This document shows, in pieces, positions 16,901 through 25,124 of a DNA stretch of 45,840 nt (the stretch's first letter is position 1; the number at the start of each line of letters is the position of its first letter). The DNA lies in NCBI GenBank assembly GCA_020532085.1, contig JAJBAV010000023.1, positions 1 to 45,840 of the forward strand. The letters are read 5' to 3'. The translations under genes were made by a program, and so were the position numbers. This stretch comes from Candidatus Cloacimonadota bacterium. GTDB lineage: Bacteria > Cloacimonadota > Cloacimonadia > Cloacimonadales > Cloacimonadaceae. The notes under the pieces are model-generated. The model was not told where the DNA came from and ran no database searches. It worked only from the letters and a program-made list of their open reading frames with translations.

Positions 16901-19012
16901 TCGATCACTGACACCGCCGGTGACAATGACCTGATGGTCAACAACGTGATGATCCGCATTCCGCCCACCGCTCCCGAAGCGCCGCTCCTGGTTTATCCCG
17001 GTACTGACGCTACGGACCTGCCCAAGACCGGTTTCGACCTGTCCTGGCAGAACAATCCGCTGGGGTTGGAACCGGATTACTTCGTTGTCTATATGTGGAC
17101 CGATGCTCAGGGCGAATTTGGCGGCCCCTTCTGGGAAACCGCCGACGCCAGCGTGACCACCCTGAACCCGACTGTGGTGATCCCGGAAGGTGAAACTGAA
17201 CCCCTCACCTTCGCTTATGACGAGCGCTGGAACTGGACCGTGTCCGCTGTGGTCGGCACCACTGAAGTGATTGCCGATTCCCGCTGGTTCGTGATCCAAA
17301 GCGATCCCACGAACTACGATTACCCCTACGAAGAGCCCTTCGACGAAATTGCGCTTGGCGCACTTCCGGAAGATTGGACCCTCATCGATTATTCCGGCGG
17401 CTGGCAGGCAGCTGAAAACATCGGCCCCTATTCCCTGCCCTATGCCGCGACCATCTATTACAATTCCACCCTGGCCAAGGACGACTGGATGATCACGCTG
17501 CCGATGTACATGGAAGAAAGTACTCTGTACAACGTCTCCTTCATGCTCAAGGCCCCGGGCTGGGATGGCACTCCGGAAGCGCTTGCCCTCCACGTGGGCG
17601 ATGCACCGACCGTGGCCGCCATGACCGCCGGCACCACCCTATATGACAACAACGCGCTGGAAGTGGCCGACTGGATCAACGTGACCGTGCCGTTCACCCC
17701 GGCTGCGGACGGAGTTTATTACTTCGGCTGGCATGCCTATTCAGTGGCGAATGTGGATTACATCGCCGTGGACGACGTCATGATCTTCATTCCCGAAGAT
17801 GTTGACCTGGCTGCCACCGGCATCTCCGGTGACGGCGGCGGTTTCGTGGGTTCACCTGTGTCCACCACTGTAACCGTCAGCAACCTTGGCACTACCGGCC
17901 AATCGAGCTACACGGTGTATGTGAAAGACGCGGCTGACGACTCCATCCTGGACCAGTTCGAAGAAACAGTTGAACTGGGCTCCCTGGACTCCAGAGACCA
18001 TGTGCTCAGCTGGACCCCCACGGTTGACGGCACCATCAGCATCTACGGCGAAGTTGTCGTGACTGGCGATGCCAACCTGGCCAACAACACCACCGGCACC
18101 ATGGACGTGGTGGTATTCACCGCCACCACCGTGCTGGCCTATGTGGGCGATCCTGCCACTACCTGGGTATCCTCGGCATATCCGTTCGATATGTACTATG
18201 AGGATTTCGTGGCCGAAACCATCTATCTGTCCAGCGAAATGATGATGACCAGCGGTACAATCAATGCCCTTGCTTACTACAACTACTTCGACGCTGCCCA
18301 CACCAGACCCGTGCAGATCTGGATGAAGAACACCGATGCCAACGATCTGGCGGCCAGCTGGCTGGATTGGACTGGCTATGTGCCTGTGTTTGACGGCGAT
18401 TTAGTCGGCCCCGCGGGTTTCAACGAGATCATCATCCCGATCACTCCGTTCACCTATACCGGTGGCAACCTGGCGATCCGCACCAGCCGCACCTGGCAGG
18501 GCGAATGGACCAGCGGAAAACAATGGCTCATCACTGATAACCTGAACTATACCAATAGGACCAGATTCTACCGTGAAGACTCTGAATTCGTAGATCATAC
18601 TGCGCCCGTGGGTGGCACTACCTCCAATTATGTGCCCAACATTCTGTTCATACTGGATCCCGCCACGCCGATCACCTCGATCGCCGCTCCGGAGATAACC
18701 ATCAGCAATGTTGGCAGCGACGTGAGTGTTGACTGGGATCTGGTTCCCTACGCCTATTCCTATGAAGTGTATACCTCCGACGATCCTTATGTGTTTGGCA
18801 CCGTTCCGGGATACACGGTGTACACCAACAACCTGACCGTAACCCCCGGTGTGGATGACGTGAGGGAGTTCTTCAAAGTAACCTCCGCGACCTATCGGAC
18901 TGATTATCGCGGCAGCGTTGCCAACCGGCCTGTTCTGGCTGCCAAAGAAGGAAAACTGAGATCCGCGGACGCCCCCGCTGTTCCCAAGGTTCGGGCTAGA
19001 CTAAGCAAATAA
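13958..19012 (+). CDS. Giant secreted multidomain protein (1684 aa)
   Basis: AAGGAGAG lies eight bases before the ATG, and residues 1-19 form a signal peptide ending in LAFA. Order: N-terminal module (~20-190) resembling those of the 1854-aa and 1037-aa proteins; FN3-like (~190-305); choice-of-anchor J-like (~310-470); choice-of-anchor D/HYDIN-like (~478-578); a pre-peptidase-like block (~582-720); FN3-like (~725-820); further anchor-J and FN3-like blocks to ~1275; CARDB-like (~1280-1385); the shared ~180-aa module (~1387-1567); and a terminal FN3-like module with EVYTSDDP and an FFKVTSA strand. The C-terminus is basic. There is no FlgD-like tail. Codon use and GC match the neighbours. Surface adhesion or substrate binding is likely but unproven. 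Confidence 0.9.
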   Translation: MKKLLILLMALSLAGLAFADVIIGSGTSTGRYPLNDYFVYSRSQCIYLSSEISANPGTITALQWYRNDTGADPNAIGTTEIWLTETPLTTLSTWQTEGTLVATISNIDLGSGGGWYNVDIADFDYSGGNLMVSVRTQNAPYTSPHSYWRYTSTSTYLSLLGNSDGTNPPDVYTSYSRPNITFVGIDVAVWDEPTNHVTDFAAGTLAYTSIQLNWTGSTGAQLPGNYLIQAIKSPGTYAAVADGTPVANDAVWTDNNAAINVAHVVGANTYTFTGLTANTAYEFKIWPYTNSLAAIDFKTDGTIPTVNASTLDPTQALDYSQDFNSGTSLPAINWTGDMSISSTHGNAGTNGLYKNLYSYTTTTNAVTPPIGPMTDDCQILFDYRIVNYSGYPSTGTTLGASDKIEVQVSTDNGANFTTIYTIDSTNHVTSNAFATLNLPVTAYDGDIILVKFLSTWGAGDYYVDIDNVIVRETPLAGILTVSPNPVECGNGYVGFDKNVQVSLTNTGVAAFIVSTIALEDYTNFDLADLPTLPVTINPGDPAVTFTVVFNPTVAGALTTNLLINDTRLNSSIVVNGTGVDPLVGEICENPYLATLPLVDYAGTTAGYANDYTSAMFTGLGSTSYVGGKDWVAKITVPADGWLDVSLADQTGYSSQWMGVFLVNTIPSLASPAAVLAQATGSSGPQTITDAVVAAGDYYVIVDNWPSPADIYFVLNVSFEAVTSAPNPANLVSPLDDAINVPLTQTLNWSSGGGYVEGYRLSFGTVDPYAVIVNDVDLDMLTTYDPTLAYGTEYWWTVTPYNYLGDATPITEWSFTTMADPTVIIPPDYLTNFETWPATNWSQMNYLYGGTPAMGGSWLQDDWLNVTSPVDKAAKINIYSTHNSWLVTPPIQVPGGDYVLEFDLALMVWSSLSTPVTAGNQADDRLLLVMSDNADMSSPTTLMEWNNTGSSNVFDNISPTGETISYPLAGITGTKHFAWYAESITDTAGDNDLMVNNVMIRIPPTAPEAPLLVYPGTDATDLPKTGFDLSWQNNPLGLEPDYFVVYMWTDAQGEFGGPFWETADASVTTLNPTVVIPEGETEPLTFAYDERWNWTVSAVVGTTEVIADSRWFVIQSDPTNYDYPYEEPFDEIALGALPEDWTLIDYSGGWQAAENIGPYSLPYAATIYYNSTLAKDDWMITLPMYMEESTLYNVSFMLKAPGWDGTPEALALHVGDAPTVAAMTAGTTLYDNNALEVADWINVTVPFTPAADGVYYFGWHAYSVANVDYIAVDDVMIFIPEDVDLAATGISGDGGGFVGSPVSTTVTVSNLGTTGQSSYTVYVKDAADDSILDQFEETVELGSLDSRDHVLSWTPTVDGTISIYGEVVVTGDANLANNTTGTMDVVVFTATTVLAYVGDPATTWVSSAYPFDMYYEDFVAETIYLSSEMMMTSGTINALAYYNYFDAAHTRPVQIWMKNTDANDLAASWLDWTGYVPVFDGDLVGPAGFNEIIIPITPFTYTGGNLAIRTSRTWQGEWTSGKQWLITDNLNYTNRTRFYREDSEFVDHTAPVGGTTSNYVPNILFILDPATPITSIAAPEITISNVGSDVSVDWDLVPYAYSYEVYTSDDPYVFGTVPGYTVYTNNLTVTPGVDDVREFFKVTSATYRTDYRGSVANRPVLAAKEGKLRSADAPAVPKVRARLSK

Positions 19013-19051
19013 ACCGTAACCGCCGCGGAACCATCCGCAGCATAAATATCA

Positions 19052-19079
19052 AACCCCCGCAACACCGCGGGGGTTTTTT
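19052..19079 (+). terminator. Rho-independent terminator of the 1684-aa protein gene
   Basis: CCCCCGC (19054-19060), a six-base loop, GCGGGGG (19067-19073), then six T residues. It sits 40 bp after the stop codon. The stem is nearly the same as the terminator at 2034-2062. Confidence 0.9.
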
Positions 19080-19148
19080 GTGCCCGGGAATTTGGTTCAC
19101 GCAGTTGACGCAGAAAAAAGCTCGGATTTTCGCCGGTGGGACCCGGAA

Positions 19149-19333
19149 GGTTAACGTCCCCGTTCAACCCTCGCTACTGGAGCCGCAGGCGAAGCTTCGC
19201 AGAAGCTTGTTTGGGGGGTAAATGAAAGGCCCTCCGGGCCTTGGCAGACGAGGACGTCTGCCGCTCCTGGTTCATGCTTGTTTGGGTGGTAAATGAAAGG
19301 CCCTGCGGGCTTTGGCAGACGGGGACGTCTGCC
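19149..19333. repeat. Mixed REP cluster upstream of RAYT 2
   Basis: One GTTAAC-type palindrome (19149-19169, one extra base in the right arm) is followed by two GCAGACG-type palindromes: GGCAGACG-AGGA-CGTCTGCC at 19243-19262 and GGCAGACG-GGGA-CGTCTGCC at 19314-19333. This is the only place where both families meet. Confidence 0.8.
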
Positions 19334-19487
19334 GCTCCGATAATAAATGCAGCCAGGGACGTCTGGCAGTTAACCCCGGCTCCCGGCCCCCGGACGCGCC
19401 CCCCGCCCAATGCCCGCATTTGGTGCGGGGATCATCCGGGGGGCTGGCGAGGAGGTTTGACGCGGACGATAAGGACGGGACCCGGAA

Positions 19488-19964
19488 GGTTAACGTCCCC
19501 GTTAACCTGGCTCCGCAGGAGCCATCTCTGGCCATAACGAATACTGAGTCTGAGACGGATGTTAGCACAAAGCCCTGCGGGCTTTTGGTCGACGGGGACG
19601 TCGACCTTCCGGAATACATGTCGTCCATCTCATCAGTGGCGACATATCGAGATGTGATCTGGAAGGTTAACGTCCCCGTTAACCTGGCTCCGCAGGAGCC
19701 ATCTCTGGCTGTAACGCAGACTGGGGCTAGGTTCGGATTCGGAGTCCGCAAAGCCCTGCGGGCTTTTGGTCGACGGGGACGTCGACCTTCCGGAATACAT
19801 GTCGTCCATCTCATCAGTGGCGATATATCGAGATGTGATCTGGAAGGTTAACGTCCCCGTTAACCTGGCACTGCAGGAGCCATCTCTGGCCATAACGAAT
19901 ACTGGGTCTGAGACGGATGTTAGCACAAAGCCCTGCGGGCTTTTGGTCGACGGGGACGTTGACC
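19488..19964. repeat. REP pairs, GTCGAC/GTTAAC family, left of RAYT 2
   Basis: A single right palindrome lies at 19488-19507. Two complete pairs lie at 19587-19684 and 19768-19865, each with left and right palindrome starts exactly 78 bp apart. A lone left palindrome (19945-19964) sits directly before the RAYT gene. Each unit is preceded by an AAAGCCC-TGC-GGGCTTT hairpin and followed by GGCTCC-GCA-GGAGCC. Confidence 0.9.
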
Positions 19965-20056
19965 TTCCGGGATGGGAAGTCGGCCTGCCGAATATTTTTT
20001 CCCTTTACAAATTTTGCCAAAAAATAATCCTGCATCCTGTGTTTGGGAGGAACATC

Positions 20057-20689
20057 ATGGAAAAGATCGTGGAGAAACACCGGAGTCATCTGCCGCACTT
20101 TCAGCTGGAGAGGCAGATCATATCCCTGACCTGGCGGCTGGCTTTTACCCTGCCAAAAAACCTTCTGAAATTGCAGACAGATCTGGAAGAAGAACTGGCG
20201 GAAATACGCAGGGAAAACACATCAGATCTATCAGTCAAGTATGCAGGATACATCCAAAAACTGGAAGAGTTGGATACATTTTTGGGCAAGCTTGAGTTAG
20301 ATGATCTGTCCTTATGCGCTGATGAAAATCCTCAAACGTTGATCTCCGCCATCAATTTCTACGCAGGCAACTTCTACGAACTACACAGTTACTGCATCAT
20401 GCCCAACCATCTGCATCTCCTGATCAGGCCCCTGCCGGGACAAGGTGTTGACTTTCATAAAGTTAGCGCGATGGTTCAGCGTTTGAAATGCTATACTGCC
20501 AAAATGATCAACCAGCGATATGAAAGGCTGGGAAAGATCTGGCACCGGGACTATTTTGACAGATTTATCAGAAATCCTGATGATTACCGCAATGTGGTGA
20601 GCTATATCCTGGCAAACCCGGTTAAGGCTGGCCTGATGAAAAAAGCGGAGGCATGGAAATACTCATACTTTTGCCCCGGTCTGATCTGA
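20057..20689 (+). CDS. REP-associated tyrosine transposase (RAYT) 2
   Basis: This 210-aa HUH/Y1-type protein is the paralogue of the gene at 12353. HxH is at 118-120 (MPNHLHLL) and the candidate catalytic Tyr183 is in YILANPVKAG. The ATG at 20057 is preceded by GGGAGG and gives the same N-terminus (MEKIVEKHR); the frame is open further upstream only because it reads through REP sequence. The gene sits between a left palindrome (19945) and a full pair (20727-20824), as though it replaced a REP pair's interior. The flanking palindromes differ from those around RAYT 1. This suggests that each enzyme has its own target set, as is known for RAYT/REP pairs. Confidence 0.9.
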   Translation: MEKIVEKHRSHLPHFQLERQIISLTWRLAFTLPKNLLKLQTDLEEELAEIRRENTSDLSVKYAGYIQKLEELDTFLGKLELDDLSLCADENPQTLISAINFYAGNFYELHSYCIMPNHLHLLIRPLPGQGVDFHKVSAMVQRLKCYTAKMINQRYERLGKIWHRDYFDRFIRNPDDYRNVVSYILANPVKAGLMKKAEAWKYSYFCPGLI

Positions 20690-20726
20690 GGGTGGCATGG
20701 ATGTCCGCAAAGCCCTGCGGGCTTTT

Positions 20727-21104
20727 GGTCGACGGGGACGTCGACCTTCCGGAATCTATGCCTACCATCTCATCAATGGCGATATATCGAGATGTGATCT
20801 GGAAGGTTAACGTCCCCGTTAACCTGGCTCCGCAGGAGCCATCAGAATACTTATCATAACCCACAAGGCTTAGGCTTTAGTGCAAATCAGCAAAGCCCTG
20901 CGGGCTTTTGGTCGACGGGGTCGTCGACCTTCCAGAATACATGTCGTCCATCTCATCAGTGGCGACATATCGAGATGTGATCTGGAAGGTTAACGTCCCC
21001 GTTAACCTGGCTCCGCAGGAGCCATCTCTGGCCATAACGAATACTGAGTCTGAGACGGATGTTAGCAAAGCCCCGCGGGCTTTTGGTCGACGGGGACGTC
21101 GACC
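20727..21104. repeat. REP pairs, GTCGAC/GTTAAC family, right of RAYT 2
   Basis: Complete pairs lie at 20727-20824 and 20910-21007, again with a 78-bp offset. A lone left palindrome lies at 21085-21104. The 20910 copy has GGGT instead of GGGA in the loop while its stem is intact. Confidence 0.9.
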
Positions 21105-21129
21105 TTCCGGTTCTATCCGCAAAGCTTTT

Positions 21130-21430
21130 GTTAATGCGTAAATCAGGTCTATCCGTAAATCAGTTCAATCCGTAAATCCGTATGAGAATGGTAATGCCCG
21201 GCTTCAAGCCAGGTGCCGCGAGATAAATCCCGGGCACCCAACAAGCTGAAGCTTATGTTACAATGGCTTTGTTCCTTGTTTTTTTATCTGTGTATATCCG
21301 TGTACTTTGTGCACAAAGACTGGATTCCGGGTCTGCGGCGCAAAAGCACCTTAGCCCGGAATGACGTACACTCGGTTCTCTATCCCTCTGCTTTTATAAT
21401 TCGTGTAAATCCGTGTAATTCGTGGACAAG
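21130..21430. repeat. Mosaic intergenic repeat modules
   Basis: It contains ATCCGTAAATCAGTTCAATC-type modules, the GAGATAAATCCCGGGCACCC module, an ATTCCGGGTCTGC module and CGTGTAATTCGTGGACA, all related to the repeats at 895-1960 and 4585-5780. They run up to within five bases of the murA stop codon. Confidence 0.7.
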
Positions 21431-21434
21431 CAGA

Positions 21435-22688
21435 TCAGGCAATATCGCGGGTAATGCAGGCTCCGATGCCGTTCAGTTTTTCCTCGATGCGGTCGTAGCC
21501 GCGGTCGATGTGGTAGATGCGGGAAACGGTGGTGCTGCCTTCGGCGACCATGCCGGCCAGGACGAGGGCCGCGGAGGCGCGCAGGTCGGTGGCCATCACT
21601 TCCGCGCCGCTGAGTTTGGCCACACCTTTCACGTGGGCCACGTTGCGTTCCATGCGGATGTCGGCCTGGAGGCGGTTGAGTTCGGCCACGTGCATGAAGC
21701 GGTCTGGGAAGATGGTGTCCTCGATGAAGCAAGCGCCGTCGGCCAAGGCCATCAGCACGGTGAACTGGGCCTGGAGGTCGGTTGGGAAGCCGGGATGGGG
21801 CAGGGTGAGGATGTCCACCGGTTTGATCACCCGGGGCGGGACCACGGTGATGCTGGAGGCCTGAACGTCCAATTCGCAGCCCGCGGCGCGCAGTTTTTCC
21901 AGCAGGATGCCCAGATGCTCCGGTTGGCAGTTGGCCACGGTGACCGGCTGGGTGCTGAGGGCGCCGGCGATGAGAAAGGTGCCGGCCTCGATGCGGTCGG
22001 AGATCATCGGCATTTCCACCGGGAAGAGGTCGTCCACGCCCTCGATGGTGAGGGTGGTGGAGCCCAGGCCGGAGATCTTCGCGCCCATTTTGTTGAGCAA
22101 CTCGATGGTGGAATCCACCTCCGGTTCCATGGCGGCATTGAACATGCGGGTGGTGCCGGTGGCGAAAACCGCGGCCATGAGGGCGTTGATGGTGGCGCCC
22201 ACGGAGGATTTGGCGAAATGGATGTCAGCGCCGGTGAGTCTGTCCGCCTTGGCGTGAATGTAGCCGTGTTCGATCTCGATCTTTGCGCCGAGGGCCTCCA
22301 TCGCCTGCAGATGCAGGTCCACGGGCCGGGTGCCGATGGCGCAGCCGCCAGGGAACGAGACCCGGGCTTCGCCGAGCCGGGCCAGCAGCGGCCCCAGCAC
22401 ATAGATGGAGGCGCGCATCTTGCTCACCAGTTCGTAGGGCGCTTCGTTGTAAACCACGTCGCGCGAATCGATCGACATCATGCCGTTTTCGTAGACCACG
22501 CGGGCACCCAAAACCCGCAGCAGATGGGCCATCGTTTTGAGGTCGATGAGGCTGGGCACGTTGCGCAGCAAGGATTTACCGGGCGCGAGGAGACAAGCCG
22601 CCATCACGGGCAGGATGGCGTTTTTGGCCCCGCTCACCTCGATGGTGCCGCTGAGTTCGCGAGTGCCTTCAATAATGAATCTGTCCAT
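21435..22688 (-). CDS. murA: UDP-N-acetylglucosamine 1-carboxyvinyltransferase MurA
   Basis: This cytoplasmic enzyme transfers enolpyruvate from phosphoenolpyruvate to UDP-GlcNAc, the first committed step of peptidoglycan synthesis. At 417 aa the length is normal. Lys22-Asn23 (GAKNAILP) and the active-site Cys116 in [13 protein letters not shown] are present. The Cys means it should be the fosfomycin-sensitive form. The GFPTDLQAQ segment carrying the catalytic Asp and the DLRASAALV segment are intact. AAGGAAC lies just upstream of the ATG. It is separated from prmC by a ~330-bp repeat-rich gap, so it may have its own promoter. The 559-aa open frame on the other strand is a shadow. Confidence 0.97.
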   Translation of the reverse strand: MDRFIIEGTRELSGTIEVSGAKNAILPVMAACLLAPGKSLLRNVPSLIDLKTMAHLLRVLGARVVYENGMMSIDSRDVVYNEAPYELVSKMRASIYVLGPLLARLGEARVSFPGGCAIGTRPVDLHLQAMEALGAKIEIEHGYIHAKADRLTGADIHFAKSSVGATINALMAAVFATGTTRMFNAAMEPEVDSTIELLNKMGAKISGLGSTTLTIEGVDDLFPVEMPMISDRIEAGTFLIAGALSTQPVTVANCQPEHLGILLEKLRAAGCELDVQASSITVVPPRVIKPVDILTLPHPGFPTDLQAQFTVLMALADGACFIEDTIFPDRFMHVAELNRLQADIRMERNVAHVKGVAKLSGAEVMATDLRASAALVLAGMVAEGSTTVSRIYHIDRGYDRIEEKLNGIGACITRDIA

Positions 22689-22689
22689 T

Positions 22690-23015
22690 GTTGTTCCTTT
22701 TTAACACAGAGACGGGGAGATAAAGAGTTTTCAACGCAGAGAAAAGCAGAGTATACGCCGAGTACAAGCAGAGGTCGTGATAAGGGTGTAAAACCAGCCG
22801 AGGCTTTTCAACCTGAGGAATCAGCCGCAATGTTATTCCGGAACACAGCGCCCCTGGCGCGAAGAGACGGAATCCAGCCCTGGCGGGAATAGCCATCCCG
22901 TCCAGTCCGAGGCCGCAAATTGAATTACGGGCAGCCAACAAGCTAAAGCTTAGGGAACTTACCATCTCTGCTTTTCTCTGCATCACTCTGCTTTTCTCTG
23001 TGGTAACTGTTTCTC
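22690..23015. repeat. Repeat-rich gap between prmC and murA
   Basis: It holds ACGCAGAGAAAAGCAGAG-type and CTGCTTTTCTCTG-type modules at both ends in inverted orientation, a CGGAATCCAGCCCTGGCGGG module and a CCAACAAGCTAAAGCTTAGG module. All belong to the mosaic repeat families of this window. No gene was recognised. Confidence 0.65.
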
Positions 23016-23019
23016 TGTT

Positions 23020-23826
23020 TTATCTAAAGCCCAGATAGCGGTTCCGACCGGCAAGGTCGTCCTGGGCCAGGAAACAAGTAAAGCCAGCCTGCGTGCCCAG
23101 GGCGGTGATCGCCTCCCTTTGGGCAAAGCCGTGTTCGAAGAGGGACAGGCCATTGTCTGCCAGATGGTTATGAAGCCGGGCAAACAGGCGGCGGTAGATC
23201 TGCAGGCCGTTCTCTTCCGCCAGCAGGGCTTGCCGCGGCTCGAAATCCCGCACTTTGGTCTCAAGTTCACCATAATCAGCCGCGCTGATATAGGGCGGAT
23301 TACTGATCACCAGGTCGAAAGGCCCGGCGCCGGCGGGATAGAGGTCCGCTGCCAAAAAACCGATCAGGCAACCGTGCCGGGAGGCGTTGGCCCGGGCCAG
23401 GTCCAGCGCGGCGGCGGAGATATCCGTGGCCGTGAGCGCCAGGTCCGGCCGTTCATGTTTCAGGGCGATGGCGATGGCGCCGCTGCCGGTGCCGATCTCC
23501 AGCACCCGGGCAGCAGGCTCAAGCAGTTGCAGGGCAAGTTCCACCAGGCCTTCGGTTTCCGGGCGGGGGATCAGCACGCGGTGATCCACCAGAAGTTCCA
23601 GCCCGTAAAACCAGGCCTTGCCCAAAATGTACTGCGGCGGTTCTCCCTGGGCCAGCCGGAGGAGGCCGGCGCGGATGAGGGCTTGCCTGGCCGGGTCCAG
23701 TTCCCTGTTCAGTTGCAGCGTGAGGGCGGGTACGGAGCAATCCAGCCAACCGGCCAGCAGCCAGGCCAGATCGGCGGAAGGCTCCAGTTTGGGTTCCGCG
23801 CCTGCCAGCAGAGAGGCCAGGGTCAT
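23020..23826 (-). CDS. prmC: Peptide chain release factor glutamine methyltransferase PrmC (HemK)
   Basis: It methylates the GGQ glutamine of RF1 and RF2 using S-adenosylmethionine. At 268 aa it has an N-terminal helical domain with the RPETE motif (88-92), a SAM-binding IGTGSGAIAI loop (111-120) and the catalytic NPPY at 176-179. The start ATG overlaps the stop of the upstream REC-HATPase gene in an ATGA, which implies translational coupling. Linkage to a signalling pair rather than to prfA is unusual. The end of the gene runs into repeat sequence, but the C-terminus (FLAQDDLAGRNRYLGF) matches the family, so it is complete. Confidence 0.96.
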   Translation of the reverse strand: MTLASLLAGAEPKLEPSADLAWLLAGWLDCSVPALTLQLNRELDPARQALIRAGLLRLAQGEPPQYILGKAWFYGLELLVDHRVLIPRPETEGLVELALQLLEPAARVLEIGTGSGAIAIALKHERPDLALTATDISAAALDLARANASRHGCLIGFLAADLYPAGAGPFDLVISNPPYISAADYGELETKVRDFEPRQALLAEENGLQIYRRLFARLHNHLADNGLSLFEHGFAQREAITALGTQAGFTCFLAQDDLAGRNRYLGFR

Positions 23827-24749
23827 GCCTGCGCGTTCGGCCGGGGCTGAAGCTTGCGCAGCACCTTCACCCTGCGGCCGCCGTCTTCGAAATCAAGCTG
23901 GTCGGAAAGAAAATACAGCATGGCCAGGCCGCGTCCGTGAGCTTCCAGGCTCAGATTGTCGTCCGCCTGCAGCCGTTTCAGCCAGGCCTCGAAATCAAAT
24001 CCCCGACCGTCGTCCTCCACGCTGATCACGATGGCTTCGCTGGCCTTTTCCAGCCACATGGAGAAGCGCATGCGGCGCCCGGCTATGCCTGGCTGGAGCA
24101 GTTTGCGCCTGATGATCTCACCCAGGTCTTCCTGCTCGCTCAGCCGCTCCGCGTCGGTGAGTTCCAAAATTCCGTGGATAAAGGCGTTTTGCAGCATTTC
24201 GTCGGCGCAGGTGAGCAGATCGCTGAGAGTGTCGTGAGGGAGGTCCAGGTTGTTTTGCAGGATGGGGCTGAGGATCTTGGTGACTCCCGCGCCGGAGAAC
24301 TTGAGGGGGTCGATCACGCAGGAAAACTCCGCCCGGTCAAAGCTGTTCAGCAGTTTGTCCTTGCTGCGCCGGTTCATGAGGCGGGCGGTGATGGCCTCGA
24401 TGGACTTGAGCAGGTGCGGGGTCTCGATCGGTTTGCTGATGAAGTCCGCGGCGCCCAGGCGAATGGCGCGGACAAAGTATTCCTGCTCCAGAAAGCCCGT
24501 CATCAGGATCACTTCCTGGTCGCGGCCGTCCTGGCGGATCTTCTCCAGAAAATCGAGGCCGTTCATGCCGGGCATTTCGATATCGCAAACCACTATGTCG
24601 TAGAGATTTCTGCGCAGCTTGCGCAGGGCGTCGCTGCCGCAGGTGGCAGTATCCACCCGGTAGTCGTGGATGGCCAGCAGCGCGCCGAGGGTCGCCGCGA
24701 GCTCGGGACTGTCGTCAACGATCAGGATGCTGTGGGCTTGAGGGGTCAT
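23823..24749 (-). CDS. Response regulator fused to an RsbW-like HATPase
   Basis: The 308-aa protein has a CheY-like receiver at residues ~7-120: acidic pair Asp12-Asp13, phospho-acceptor Asp56 (VVCDIEMPG), Thr84 and Lys106 (SKPIE). The C-terminal half (~150-300) is a GHKL ATPase of the anti-sigma-factor kinase type: N-box Asn188 (EMLQNAFIHG), DDGRGFD at 246-252 and GRG at 272-274. No His-kinase H-box is seen. The start at 24749 overlaps the STAS gene stop (ATGA). This layout predicts a phosphorylation-controlled kinase acting on the STAS partner encoded just upstream. The true target sigma factor is not in the window. The frame extends further upstream only by reading through the STAS gene. 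Confidence 0.88.
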   Translation of the reverse strand: MTPQAHSILIVDDSPELAATLGALLAIHDYRVDTATCGSDALRKLRRNLYDIVVCDIEMPGMNGLDFLEKIRQDGRDQEVILMTGFLEQEYFVRAIRLGAADFISKPIETPHLLKSIEAITARLMNRRSKDKLLNSFDRAEFSCVIDPLKFSGAGVTKILSPILQNNLDLPHDTLSDLLTCADEMLQNAFIHGILELTDAERLSEQEDLGEIIRRKLLQPGIAGRRMRFSMWLEKASEAIVISVEDDGRGFDFEAWLKRLQADDNLSLEAHGRGLAMLYFLSDQLDFEDGGRRVKVLRKLQPRPNAQA

Positions 24750-25054
24750 TCCAGATTGACGAGGAAAAGTTGGTTGAGCTTGAGCATGTTGAAAAGCTCG
24801 TAGATGGAGTCCGAACTGCGCACCACTTCGATCTCTCCGCCTTTGCCGATGAAGTCCTTGTAAAAGAGCAGCAATTTGCCGATGCCGGTGCTGCTGATGT
24901 TTTTGCACTCGAACAGGTCGATATCCAGAAAGCGCGCGTCCGATTGCAGCACTTCGTCCAGCTTTTGCTGCAGGACGGAGGCGTTGTCGCTGTTCAGAAA
25001 GCCGTCGACGACCATCAGCGCCCTGTCGCCGGTGAAGCTGAGATCAATGTTCAT
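24746..25054 (-). CDS. STAS-domain anti-anti-sigma factor-like protein
   Basis: The protein is 102 aa starting at the ATG at 25054, with AAGGGG just upstream; an in-frame ATG at 25060 and a longer frame to 25132 are possible but less likely. The fold matches RsbV/SpoIIAA: an N-terminal strand, the LDIDLFECKNISSTGIGKL segment with candidate phosphorylated Ser54 or Ser55, and an amphipathic C-terminal helix. It overlaps the REC-HATPase gene by four bases. Together they look like a partner-switching module in which the HATPase phosphorylates or binds this protein. Confidence 0.85.
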   Translation of the reverse strand: MNIDLSFTGDRALMVVDGFLNSDNASVLQQKLDEVLQSDARFLDIDLFECKNISSTGIGKLLLFYKDFIGKGGEIEVVRSSDSIYELFNMLKLNQLFLVNLE

Positions 25055-25124
25055 AACCATCCCCTTTGATGCTTCGTTTGTGTGGCCAAGTTTACGCTCC
25101 GCTCCCCGCCTGTCAAGCAGATTA

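Noticed and set aside
21213-22892. 559-aa open frame opposite murA
   Set aside because: Shadow of murA; its N-terminal part reads through repeat sequence.
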